Shown here: piece after piece, positions 25,137 to 32,998 of the stretch | Position numbering within the stretch: position 1 is the stretch's first letter | How the letters are laid out: the number at the start of each line of letters is the position of its first letter | Assembly (NCBI RefSeq): GCF_014201335.1 | Contig: NZ_JACHEB010000002.1 | Span: 186,001 to 250,000 of the forward strand | Reading direction: 5' to 3' | DNA from: Tunturiibacter gelidiferens | GTDB lineage: Bacteria; Acidobacteriota; Terriglobia; Terriglobales; Acidobacteriaceae | Length of the DNA: 64,000 bases | Position numbers and translations under genes: made by a program | Notes under the pieces: generated by a model | What the model saw: only the letters and a program-made list of their open reading frames with translations | The model's database searches: none | What the model was told of the DNA's origin: nothing

Positions 25137-26273
25137 TCACTCAATGGTTGCGATCATCGCTGCTAACAGAGCTGTTCGCGGCACAAGATGTTCGATGACG
25201 ACAGACTCGTGAGCGGCATGGGCTCCGTCTCCGACTGCGCCCATGCCATCCAGCGTCGGGATGCCGAGGGCGGCGGTGAAGTTGCCGTCGGAGCCGCCGC
25301 CGGTCGAAGCTTCTTCGAGTGCGAAGCCGAGTTCTGCTGCAAGCGACCTGGCTTTCTTGAATAGTGCAACTGTGCCGGGTTTGCGTTCCATGGGGGGGCG
25401 GTTGATGCCGCCGGTGATGGTGAGTTTGCAGTCGGGATCGGAGACTTTGAGGCTGCGGAAAAGTTTGTCGACATAGGAGGCGTCGCTGGCTTTTGCGATG
25501 CGGACGTCGACCTCAGTGGAGGCAAGCCAGGGGACGACATTGGACCGCGTTCCACCAGCGATGACACCACAATTTACCGTCAGTTTGCGCTCGAGATTGG
25601 TGAATCCTGAGATAGTTTGGATGAGTTTTGCCAGTTCGAGGACTGCAGAGTGGCCGCGCTCGAAGTCCACTCCGCTGTGTGCGCCAACGCCTGTAACCTG
25701 CACATTGTATTGGCCTACTCCCTTGCGAGATGTCTTGTAGGCGAGGCCTTGGGCGGGTTCAAGAACCAGGACTACCGAGCACTGTTGGGCTAATTTCTCT
25801 GTGATGGGACGAGAAATGGTGCTCCCTACCTCTTCATCACTGTTCAAAAGGAGGATTACGGGGCGAGCTAACTTGAGCTGCTGCAGGGTTTGTATGGCGG
25901 TCAGAGCCATCACTACGCCGGCTTTCATGTCCAGTACGCCGGGTCCCCATAGCCGTCCCTTAGCTTTACGCCACGGCATCGTTTTAAGGGTTCCGAGGGG
26001 CCAGACGGTGTCGAGGTGGCCGAGGAGCAGAACTGGTTTCTGAGGGGAGCGGGCGGGGCCGAAACGAAGCTCCAAAACGTCGCCGAATTGGCGCTGTCTA
26101 TGGCGTTTGGCTCGTCCTCCTAGGTTTCGGGACCAAAGTTCGACCAAGTCGACGGCTGCGTTAACTGCATGCCGGTCTTCACTTGGAGACTCCTGCTGGA
26201 CGAGTTCCCGGAGTGTGCCTTGGACCCACCCCTTTTTCTTGTCGACGGTATTGAGGATCGCTGCGGAATCCAT
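25137..26273 (-). CDS. M20-family metallopeptidase (carboxypeptidase G2-like)
   Basis: A 378-residue di-zinc peptidase. Metal ligands are in order: LLLGHLDTVWP (His86, Asp88), GPGVLDMKAG (bridging Asp115), NSDEEVGS (Glu147 catalytic, Glu148 ligand), EPA (Glu172) and a C-terminal His in GDGAHAAHES. The lid/dimerisation domain spans about residues 185-295 (GVGAHSGVDFERG). No signal peptide is visible, so it is cytoplasmic, probably acting on glutamate conjugates or small peptides. It is convergent with maf, with 9 bp between stops, and divergent from lpxC. Confidence 0.88.
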   Translation of the reverse strand: MDSAAILNTVDKKKGWVQGTLRELVQQESPSEDRHAVNAAVDLVELWSRNLGGRAKRHRQRQFGDVLELRFGPARSPQKPVLLLGHLDTVWPLGTLKTMPWRKAKGRLWGPGVLDMKAGVVMALTAIQTLQQLKLARPVILLLNSDEEVGSTISRPITEKLAQQCSVVLVLEPAQGLAYKTSRKGVGQYNVQVTGVGAHSGVDFERGHSAVLELAKLIQTISGFTNLERKLTVNCGVIAGGTRSNVVPWLASTEVDVRIAKASDASYVDKLFRSLKVSDPDCKLTITGGINRPPMERKPGTVALFKKARSLAAELGFALEEASTGGGSDGNFTAALGIPTLDGMGAVGDGAHAAHESVVIEHLVPRTALLAAMIATIE

Positions 26274-26426
26274 GGCCGGATGTTATAGCAATCAAAGGTG
26301 TTAGTTGAGTGATTTCCTGAGGAAAAAAGTAGTCATTCCAAAGGGGATTATGTGGCTTATTTGCCACATCGGCAGAATCGTTTTCCACTGTAATCTCACA
26401 AATGGTTTTGTCGGAGGCGCCGTTTC

Positions 26427-27344
26427 GTGGCTTTGGAAGCTCATTTTGAGCAGACAATCCGTTCGGAGATAGAGTTCAGCGGCATCGGCTTACATAGCGG
26501 GGCACCTGTGCTGATGCGATTGATCCCGGCGCCTGCCGGATCCGGTATCGTCTTTCGTCGCACTGACTTAGACAACTTTGAGATTGCTGCGATCGGGCGA
26601 AATGTTGCCAAGGTTAGTTATGCAACGAGCCTTATGCGGCAGAGCGTTCTGATTTCAACTACCGAACATCTGCTTTCTGCTCTTATCGGCTTTGGCGTAG
26701 ATAACGTGATCGTCGAGGTGGACAATCTTGAAGTTCCGATTCTAGATGGAAGTGCTTTGCCTTACGTGCAAGCTTTTCATTCTGTGGGGCTTAAGCAGCA
26801 GAGGCGAAAACGCGAATACCTGAAGGTTTTGAAAGAGGTTGAGGTTCGGGAGGGATCGAAGTTTATCGGGGTTTACCCGGGGTCCGGGTACCGCATTCAG
26901 TATACGATTGACTTTCCGCAACCCATTGGTTATGAGACGTTTAAGGGTGACTTAGCGACCGGGGATTACGTTAAATTAATTGCTCCGGCGCGGACTTTCG
27001 GGTTTAAAGAAGATGAGGCGATGTTGCGGGATATGGGGCTGATTCGTGGGGTTTCGGACGAGAGCGCTATTATTCTTTCGCGGCAAGGTGTTGAAAATGG
27101 GCCACTTCGGTTCGATGATGAGTTTGTCCGGCATAAGGTGTTGGATTTGATTGGGGATCTGGCGTTGGCGGGGCGCAGGATTCAGGGCCGGGTGGTGGCC
27201 GAGAGGGCGGGTCATGCGATGCATACTGCTCTTGTGCAACGACTTATGCGGGACCGCTCGGCGTGGGAGCTGGCTCACGGGTATGATGAAGTGGCGGAAC
27301 CGGCTGGAATGATGGGAAGGCTGCAGCCAGCTACTGTTTCGTAA
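26427..27344 (+). CDS. lpxC: UDP-3-O-acyl-N-acetylglucosamine deacetylase LpxC
   Basis: 305 residues, the normal length for monofunctional LpxC, which carries out the committed step of lipid A synthesis. Zinc ligands match E. coli spacing: His81 in STTEHLLSAL, and His236 and Asp240 in RHKVLDLIGDL. The catalytic base is Glu80 and the general acid is His263 in AGHAMHT. IEFSGIGLHSG near the N-terminus and RTFGF are also diagnostic. The start is GTG at 26427 with GGAGG upstream. It shows that the organism builds lipid A and is diderm. The next gene is folK, 96 bp on. Confidence 0.96.
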   Translation: MALEAHFEQTIRSEIEFSGIGLHSGAPVLMRLIPAPAGSGIVFRRTDLDNFEIAAIGRNVAKVSYATSLMRQSVLISTTEHLLSALIGFGVDNVIVEVDNLEVPILDGSALPYVQAFHSVGLKQQRRKREYLKVLKEVEVREGSKFIGVYPGSGYRIQYTIDFPQPIGYETFKGDLATGDYVKLIAPARTFGFKEDEAMLRDMGLIRGVSDESAIILSRQGVENGPLRFDDEFVRHKVLDLIGDLALAGRRIQGRVVAERAGHAMHTALVQRLMRDRSAWELAHGYDEVAEPAGMMGRLQPATVS

Positions 27345-27440
27345 TTCTGTGGTGAAAACGCGTGGTTGGGCGATGGTGGATTGTGGTTTAGATGTGGTGA
27401 TTTGTGTGGCTGCTGCGCACTGTTTTCAGGTGGTGTGCGG

Positions 27441-27926
27441 ATGAAGGCTGTCGCGGCGATTGCGTTGGGGTCAAACCTCGATTCGGAATTTGGAGACCGG
27501 CAGGCGAATCTCGAACAGGCCGTCGGGTTGATTGCGGAGCTGGGTGAGGTGACCGGGGTCTCTTCGTTTTACGATACGGAACCGGTGGGGGTTTTGGAGC
27601 AGCCCAGATTTCTGAATGGGACGCTGCTGATCGAGACTGATTTGGAGCCGGTGGCTTTGCTACGGGAGTTGCTGACGGTGGAGCGGGCGATGGGGCGTGA
27701 CCGGGCGGCGTCGGTGGCAAAGGGACCTCGGGTGATCGATCTCGATCTGCTGCTTTATGCGGATCGAGAGTGGGGCGATGTGGTGATGGAGACGGAGGAG
27801 CTGACGTTGCCGCATCCTGCAATGCAGGAGCGCCGGTTTGTGCTCGAGCCGCTGAAGGAGATTGCGCCGGAGTGGGTGCATCCGGTGCTGGGGCTGACGG
27901 TGGCGGAGCTGCTGGAGCGCGTGTAG
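27441..27926 (+). CDS. folK: 2-amino-4-hydroxy-6-hydroxymethyldihydropteridine pyrophosphokinase
   Basis: 161 residues from the ATG at 27441. It transfers pyrophosphate from ATP to 6-hydroxymethyl-dihydropterin, the step before pABA condensation in folate synthesis. Signatures are IALGSNL (strand 1), FYDTEPVG, RFLNGTLLIET, GPRVIDLDLLLY (the Mg2+-binding D-x-D) and LPHPAMQERRFVLEPLKEIAP. Upstream in-frame codons to 27366 are Cys/Val-rich with no RBS and are left out. A CADD-like candidate pABA synthase lies 2.6 kb downstream, suggesting a loose folate neighbourhood. Confidence 0.94.
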   Translation: MKAVAAIALGSNLDSEFGDRQANLEQAVGLIAELGEVTGVSSFYDTEPVGVLEQPRFLNGTLLIETDLEPVALLRELLTVERAMGRDRAASVAKGPRVIDLDLLLYADREWGDVVMETEELTLPHPAMQERRFVLEPLKEIAPEWVHPVLGLTVAELLERV

Positions 27927-28016
27927 GTTGGTTGGGACTGAGTTGGCTGGCAACGATTTTCTTCTCTTGCGTAACTATGGGTTAGTCCTATCGTCTACCT
28001 GACAGGACGGACACCC

Positions 28017-30434
28017 ATGGACAATTTGTTCAACGATATTCGCTACGCGATGCGGCAGTTGGGTAGAGCGCCGGGGTTCACGGTTGCGGCAGTGCTCACG
28101 CTTGCTTTGGGGATCGGGGCCAACGCTGCGATCTTTAGCGCAGTGTATACGCTGCTGCTGCAGTCACTGCCGTTTCAGAGCGCGGATCGGATTGTGGGGA
28201 TCTATGAGACGCACCCGCAGGTAGCGGCCGGAGCTGAGGTTACGTTTCCTGATTATCTGGATTGGAAGCGGCAGCAGAAGAGTTTTGAGCAGGTCTCGGC
28301 GTACTCTTCGAGCGCACCGGAGACGATGTCGTTGGTGGTTGATGGTCGGGCCGAGCAGGTGCGCAAGGTACTGGCGTCGGGAAACTTCTTTTCGCTTCTG
28401 GGTGCTATGCCGCAGCTTGGCCGCACGTTTGTGGAGCAGGATGACAGTGCGGGGAACAACCATGTTGTGGTGCTAAGTGCAGAGGCCTGGCAGCGATACT
28501 TTAGCCGCGACCCAGGTGTGATTGGGCGTGCTGTCGATTTGAATGGCTCGGCTTATACGGTGGTTGGAGTGTTGGCTGCGGGTGCTGCGTTTCCGGCAGA
28601 GGGCGAGGTTTGGCTTCCGCTCTCGTTACTGAGCAAGGAGGAGCAGGAGTCGCGGGTGTGGCATACGGTGAATGTGCTGGGGCGGTTGCGGCCTGGGGTT
28701 TCGGTCGCAGAGGCGCGGGCGGACATGCAGACGGTGGCCGGAAGTTTGGCGCTGAGCTACCCGGCTACGAATGGATCGGTGGGTGTGGCGCTGCGGCCGC
28801 TGCGTGAGCAGCTTGTCGGGGCACTGCGGCCTGCGATGTTGAGCCTAATGGGCTCGGTGGTGCTGGTGTTGCTGATTGCCTGCGCGAATGTTGCGAACCT
28901 GCTGCTGGTGAGGGCTGCGGCTGATCGTCGTCAGGTTGCGATTCGGCAGGCGCTTGGGGCTAGTACTGGTCGGTTGTTTGGCCAGTCGTTGGCGATGATG
29001 TTAATGCTTTGTGTGCTTGGAGGCGGGTTGGGGACGGCCCTTGCTGCGGTGACGCTGCCTTTGTTGAGGGTGGCGTTGTCGCATACTGCGGGGGTGGATC
29101 ATGGGTTGATTCAGTCGATCCGATTGACCGTTCCGGTGCTGCTGGTCACGTTTGGGGTTTGTATGGTGATGGCGCTGGTCTTCGGCCTGTTACCGGTGAT
29201 GAAGAGGCCGCGCGAGTTGGTGGATGCACTGAGGCCGGGAGACCAGAGCAGCGTGGGGAGGCGGGGTAAGAGCATATTGATGGGGGTTGAGATCGCGTTT
29301 GCGGTGGTGGTGCTGTTTCTTGGTGCGATATTGCTGCGCAGTTTTCAGAGGCTTGCGGCGGTCGATCCCGGATTTCGCACGGACCATCTGCTTAGCTTCG
29401 AGGTGACGTTGCCGGAGCCGAGATATCAGGACGAAACGCTGGAGACGAATCGGTTTTATGAACAGCTTCTGGAGAAGGTGGGACATGTGCCGGGAGTTTT
29501 GTCGGTCGCAAGCACTACGCAGATTCCACTGAAGGATTCTCTTTCTATGTCGCGCTTCCTGATTGCGGGTGCGCCGAAGCCAGCGGCGGGGACGTATCCG
29601 TTTGCGCAGCTTCGGACGGTGAGTCCTGACTACTTCAAGACGATGGGGCTGGGGCTGCGACAGGGACGGCTGTTTGAGCAGAAGGACATCGACAGGGGTA
29701 CGAATCTGTTTGTTGTGAACCAGGCGTTCGTGGATCGGTATCTTGCTGGCCGAGACCCGGGGGAGACCACTCTTCTGCTGGGGGTGCTGAGTCCACAGCC
29801 AGAGAAGTTTCCGATCTATGGTGTGGTGTCGCACGCGCGAGAGGTGGGCGTGAGTGCGGACGCGACGCCGGTGATGTATACGCCGGGCTTCGGAACGCAT
29901 GCGGTGGTGCTGGTGCGAACGAGGATCGCTCCTGAGAGTGTGGCGTCGGCAGCGAGTGCGGCGGTGCATGAGATCGACCCGACGCAGCCGATCTACCATG
30001 TCCAGACGATGGACGAGGTGCTGTCGGATACTGTGGCGCGGCAGAGAGTGACGGCGATTCTGCTGGATGTGTTTGCTCTGCTGGCGCTGATATTGACCGG
30101 TGTTGGGATGTATGGCGTGTTGTCGTACTCGATTGCGCAGCGCACGCGGGAGATCGGCGTTCGGATCGCGGTTGGGGCTACGCGGGGAGATGTGGTGAGG
30201 CTGGTGCTTGGTCAGATTGCGTGGCCTGTTGTGTTTGGACTGGTGGCTGGGGGAGTGGCGGCCTTTGCGATTGCGCGTGTGGTGCGTGGGTTGCTCTTTG
30301 GGACGAGTAGCTTCGATCCTGCGTCGGTGGCGATAACGGTTGGTGGAGTTGTTCTCATCGCAGTGGCGGCTGCGGTGGTTCCGGCGCGGCGCGCCGCTTC
30401 GGTGGATCCGACGGAGGCTCTTAGGGCTGAGTGA
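28017..30434 (+). CDS. ADOP-family (MacB/FtsX-like) ABC transporter permease
   Basis: An 805-residue permease with the duplicated architecture of acidobacterial duplicated orphan permeases. An N-terminal cytoplasmic start NDIRYAMRQLGRAPGFT leads into TM1 (LTLALGIGANAAIFSAVY) and a MacB-type periplasmic domain. The first FtsX block (VLVLLIACANVANLLLVRAAADRRQVAIRQALGAS) and the second periplasmic domain follow, then the C-terminal FtsX block (RTREIGVRIAVGATRGDVVRLVLGQ). No ATPase gene is adjacent, as is usual for this orphan family, which is highly multiplied in Acidobacteriota. The exported substrate is unknown. Confidence 0.92.
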   Translation: MDNLFNDIRYAMRQLGRAPGFTVAAVLTLALGIGANAAIFSAVYTLLLQSLPFQSADRIVGIYETHPQVAAGAEVTFPDYLDWKRQQKSFEQVSAYSSSAPETMSLVVDGRAEQVRKVLASGNFFSLLGAMPQLGRTFVEQDDSAGNNHVVVLSAEAWQRYFSRDPGVIGRAVDLNGSAYTVVGVLAAGAAFPAEGEVWLPLSLLSKEEQESRVWHTVNVLGRLRPGVSVAEARADMQTVAGSLALSYPATNGSVGVALRPLREQLVGALRPAMLSLMGSVVLVLLIACANVANLLLVRAAADRRQVAIRQALGASTGRLFGQSLAMMLMLCVLGGGLGTALAAVTLPLLRVALSHTAGVDHGLIQSIRLTVPVLLVTFGVCMVMALVFGLLPVMKRPRELVDALRPGDQSSVGRRGKSILMGVEIAFAVVVLFLGAILLRSFQRLAAVDPGFRTDHLLSFEVTLPEPRYQDETLETNRFYEQLLEKVGHVPGVLSVASTTQIPLKDSLSMSRFLIAGAPKPAAGTYPFAQLRTVSPDYFKTMGLGLRQGRLFEQKDIDRGTNLFVVNQAFVDRYLAGRDPGETTLLLGVLSPQPEKFPIYGVVSHAREVGVSADATPVMYTPGFGTHAVVLVRTRIAPESVASAASAAVHEIDPTQPIYHVQTMDEVLSDTVARQRVTAILLDVFALLALILTGVGMYGVLSYSIAQRTREIGVRIAVGATRGDVVRLVLGQIAWPVVFGLVAGGVAAFAIARVVRGLLFGTSSFDPASVAITVGGVVLIAVAAAVVPARRAASVDPTEALRAE

Positions 30435-30562
30435 GTTCGGGTTCGGAGATGGGATTGGCGGACCTAGATTTCCGCATGTGGATCTACGCGACTGCTGGGG
30501 GCGCGGTACACTGACAGCATCGCAAGGTATGATGCGCGAGAATTTCTGATTGGAGCTTGATT

Positions 30563-31267
30563 ATGTCTTTGATTTCGACGAATGCTGGGTTCTGGAGCCG
30601 TTTTGAGGAGCGCGTTGCGCCGTTCAACCTGTTGCAGCACCCGTTTTATCAGGCGTGGTCAAAGGGTGAGCTGACGCGCGAGGATCTGCGGGAGTATGCG
30701 GCGGAGTACTGGCATCATGTTTCGGCGTTTCCGACTTATCTGAGCGCGCTGCATTCGCGGCTGCCGGATGGGGAGATGCGGCGTGAGGTTTTGCGCAACC
30801 TTGCTGAAGAAGAGGGCGTAGATGCGGCGACGGCTCGTGCGCATAGCGATTTGTGGATGGACTTTGCTGCGGGGATGGGGGCTTCGCGTGGTGAGGTCGA
30901 AGGGCGTGCGGTGCAGCCTGAGATGACGGCACTGATGACGACGTTCCGCGAGCTGATGCAGGAGGAGAAGGCTCCGGCTGCGATGGCGGCGCTGTATGCG
31001 TATGAGTCGAAGGTGCCGGCGATTGCGACGACGAAGGCTGAAGGGCTGGCGGAGCATTATGGGACTGAGGGTGCTGCGGCGGGTTACTTTACGCTGCACC
31101 AGACGGCTGATGTTGCGCATGCGAGCGTGTGGCGCGAGTTGATTGATAAGCAGCTTGCGGGTGCGCCTGAGGATGAAGAGGCTGTGCTGGCGGCTGGAGA
31201 GCGTGCGGCGAAGGCGCTTTGGGTTGCTCTGGATGGCGTGGAGCGGCAGCGTACTGCGGTTAATTAG
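30563..31267 (+). CDS. CADD-like diiron/Fe-Mn protein, candidate self-sacrificing pABA synthase
   Basis: A 234-residue all-helical TenA/PqqC-superfamily protein from the ATG at 30563 (GGAG 8 nt upstream). It aligns by eye with Chlamydia trachomatis CADD: LQHPFYQAWSKGELTRE and AFPTYLSALHSR are nearly the same in both. The residues reported as essential in CADD are kept: the sacrificed tyrosine (Tyr29 here), the second tyrosine (Tyr145), the lysine (Lys158), and metal ligands from the EEE cluster (82-84), His94, Glu148, His179, Asp183 and His186. CADD makes para-aminobenzoate from its own tyrosine side chain. The region between the first Glu and His ligands is 4 residues longer than in CADD. 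It overlaps the convergent decarboxylase by 8 bp. Confidence 0.82.
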   Translation: MSLISTNAGFWSRFEERVAPFNLLQHPFYQAWSKGELTREDLREYAAEYWHHVSAFPTYLSALHSRLPDGEMRREVLRNLAEEEGVDAATARAHSDLWMDFAAGMGASRGEVEGRAVQPEMTALMTTFRELMQEEKAPAAMAALYAYESKVPAIATTKAEGLAEHYGTEGAAAGYFTLHQTADVAHASVWRELIDKQLAGAPEDEEAVLAAGERAAKALWVALDGVERQRTAVN

Positions 31268-32702
31268 TTCGCTCGTTCGCGGACATCTTCTCGAGAACTT
31301 TTGAAACGCAGCGGCAGACCCGATTCACATCTGTGGAGGAGGTCTGCCAGTTGCAGACGCTGACGCGCATGGCTCTGCGGCCTTGCCAGGTGGTGCCGGT
31401 GAAGAAGGCTTCGCCGGTGGCGAGGATCTCGGCGATGATGCGATTGGTGAAGGCGTCGTGATCCTGCTCGGTGGCTTCGGCGCTGGGGTGGTGGAAGCGG
31501 AGGAGGCCCTGGTTGATTTGAGGCGTCCCGAGGATCTCGGCGTTGGGGAGAGCGCCGATGCGGGTGACGATTGCGTTGGCGTGGGTACAGGTACGGTCGA
31601 TAAGGTCGGTTATTCCGGAGATTCCGAGTTGCCTGATAGCAGCGTAGGTTGCGAAGGCTCGGGCGCGACGTGAGAATTCCGGATTCCAGTCCATCTGGTC
31701 GCGGGCGTTGTTGTCGTCATGGGTTAGATAGGTGGCGTGATAGGCGAAGGAGGCGCGGTGGGCTGCTCGGTCGGCCACGAAGGCGTAGCCTGAGTCGTAA
31801 GGGACGTTGAGCCATTTGTGACCGTCGACGACCCATGAGTCGGCGGCTTCGACGCCGTGGAGGAGATGGCGGAGGCGCGGGCTTGCGGCTGCCCAGAGGC
31901 CGAAGGCTCCGTCGACGTGAACCCAGGCGTTGTGCTTTTTTGCGAGTGGGATGAGGGTGGTGAAGTCGTCGAAGGCTCCGAGGTTCAAGTCGCCAGCTTG
32001 GAGGACGACGATCGTGGGTGTTGTGGGTTCGGCTTCGAGTGCTTGCTTGAGTGATTCTTCGGAGAGGCGGCCGTTGGGGTCGGCGGGAAGCGTGGTGATG
32101 TTTTTTTCACCGAGACCGAGAAGACGAACGGCGCGGTTGACGGTGCCATGTTTCTCGGTGCTGGTGAGGATGCGGATGGTGGGAGAGCCGGAGAGACCGT
32201 TCTGCTCGACGTCCCAGTTGTTGCGCGCGAGCAGAGCGTGACGGGCTGCTGCGAGACAGGTGGTGTGTGCCATCTGCGCTCCCGTGACGAAGGCGAAGCT
32301 GGCGGTGAGGGGAAGGTGGAGGAGTTCCTTTAGCCATCGGCCTGCTGTCTCCTCGACGACGGCTGCTGCGGGGGAGCAGGCGAAGAGGCCGGCGTTTTGA
32401 TCCCAGGCGGAGGTGAGCCAGTCGGCAGCGAGAGCAGCGGGAAGTGAGCCTCCGATGACCCAGCCGTAAAAGCGGCCTCCGGCGGAGTCGATGATGCCTC
32501 CTTCGACGCCTGAGACGAGATCGTTGAGGACGGTCTTGGGTGCTATGCAGGCTTCGTTGAGAGGGAGGTCGAGCCTTTCACGGAGAGTGGCGAGCGAAGC
32601 GGGGGCGTTCACGGGGCGGTGGTCGTCGGGGGAGAGGTGATCGAGCGCATGGGCCAACGCGAGCGTCAGGGCAGAGCTAAAGATGGAGCTGTTGTCTTCC
32701 AT
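31260..32702 (-). CDS. PLP-dependent group II decarboxylase-family protein
   Basis: A 480-residue fold-type I PLP enzyme of the glutamate/aromatic amino acid decarboxylase group. The PLP lysine is in VVDGHKWLNVPYDSG, the aspartate that contacts the pyridine nitrogen is in WVHVDGAFG, and GRFYGWVIGGSLPAALAADWL plus FVTGAQMAHTTCLAAARH correspond to the substrate and cofactor pockets. The amino-acid substrate cannot be called from the motif. No signal peptide is present. Its 3' end overlaps the convergent CADD-like gene by 8 bp, and a hairpin repeat (32824-32890) lies upstream. Confidence 0.85.
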   Translation of the reverse strand: MEDNSSIFSSALTLALAHALDHLSPDDHRPVNAPASLATLRERLDLPLNEACIAPKTVLNDLVSGVEGGIIDSAGGRFYGWVIGGSLPAALAADWLTSAWDQNAGLFACSPAAAVVEETAGRWLKELLHLPLTASFAFVTGAQMAHTTCLAAARHALLARNNWDVEQNGLSGSPTIRILTSTEKHGTVNRAVRLLGLGEKNITTLPADPNGRLSEESLKQALEAEPTTPTIVVLQAGDLNLGAFDDFTTLIPLAKKHNAWVHVDGAFGLWAAASPRLRHLLHGVEAADSWVVDGHKWLNVPYDSGYAFVADRAAHRASFAYHATYLTHDDNNARDQMDWNPEFSRRARAFATYAAIRQLGISGITDLIDRTCTHANAIVTRIGALPNAEILGTPQINQGLLRFHHPSAEATEQDHDAFTNRIIAEILATGEAFFTGTTWQGRRAMRVSVCNWQTSSTDVNRVCRCVSKVLEKMSANERTN

Positions 32703-32823
32703 GGCGAGATTTTAGCTGGATTATTGAGGGGACACTCGGTTTCGTGTCTCAGGACCTGTCTAGAAAACTGTCGAGAATGGGGGATCTGCTCAGGCAGAAC
32801 GAACGACAAAGGCAAAAACAGAG

Positions 32824-32890
32824 ACGAAATACGGGGGTCTCTCCACTCCGCCGTGCGATGATACCGCACGGCTTCGGTCGAGATGACGAG
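32824..32890 (+). repeat. Variable-stem hairpin repeat, copy 3
   Basis: The constant arms are GGGTCTCTCCACTCCG and CTTCGGTCGAGATGACGAG. The stem GCCGTGCG (32850-32857) pairs with CGCACGGC (32865-32872) across a 7-nt loop. Stem bases differ entirely from copies 1 and 2, although pairing is maintained. The surrounding 32703-32998 gap holds no gene. Confidence 0.75.
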
Positions 32891-32998
32891 TTTTTTTACA
32901 CGGTTTCAGATGGCGTTTCTTTTTGACAGGTTCTCAGAGGGTGGGTTGAGTTTGAAGGGGTGGGTGGTCTGAACTTTTCTTTGCGTGCTGGTTGGCGT

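Noticed and set aside
26330..26352. CATTCCAAAGGGGATTATG upstream of lpxC as a third copy of the 29-bp unit
   Set aside because: Only one diverged half-unit is present, with no tandem copy, terminator or downstream block; chance similarity is likely.
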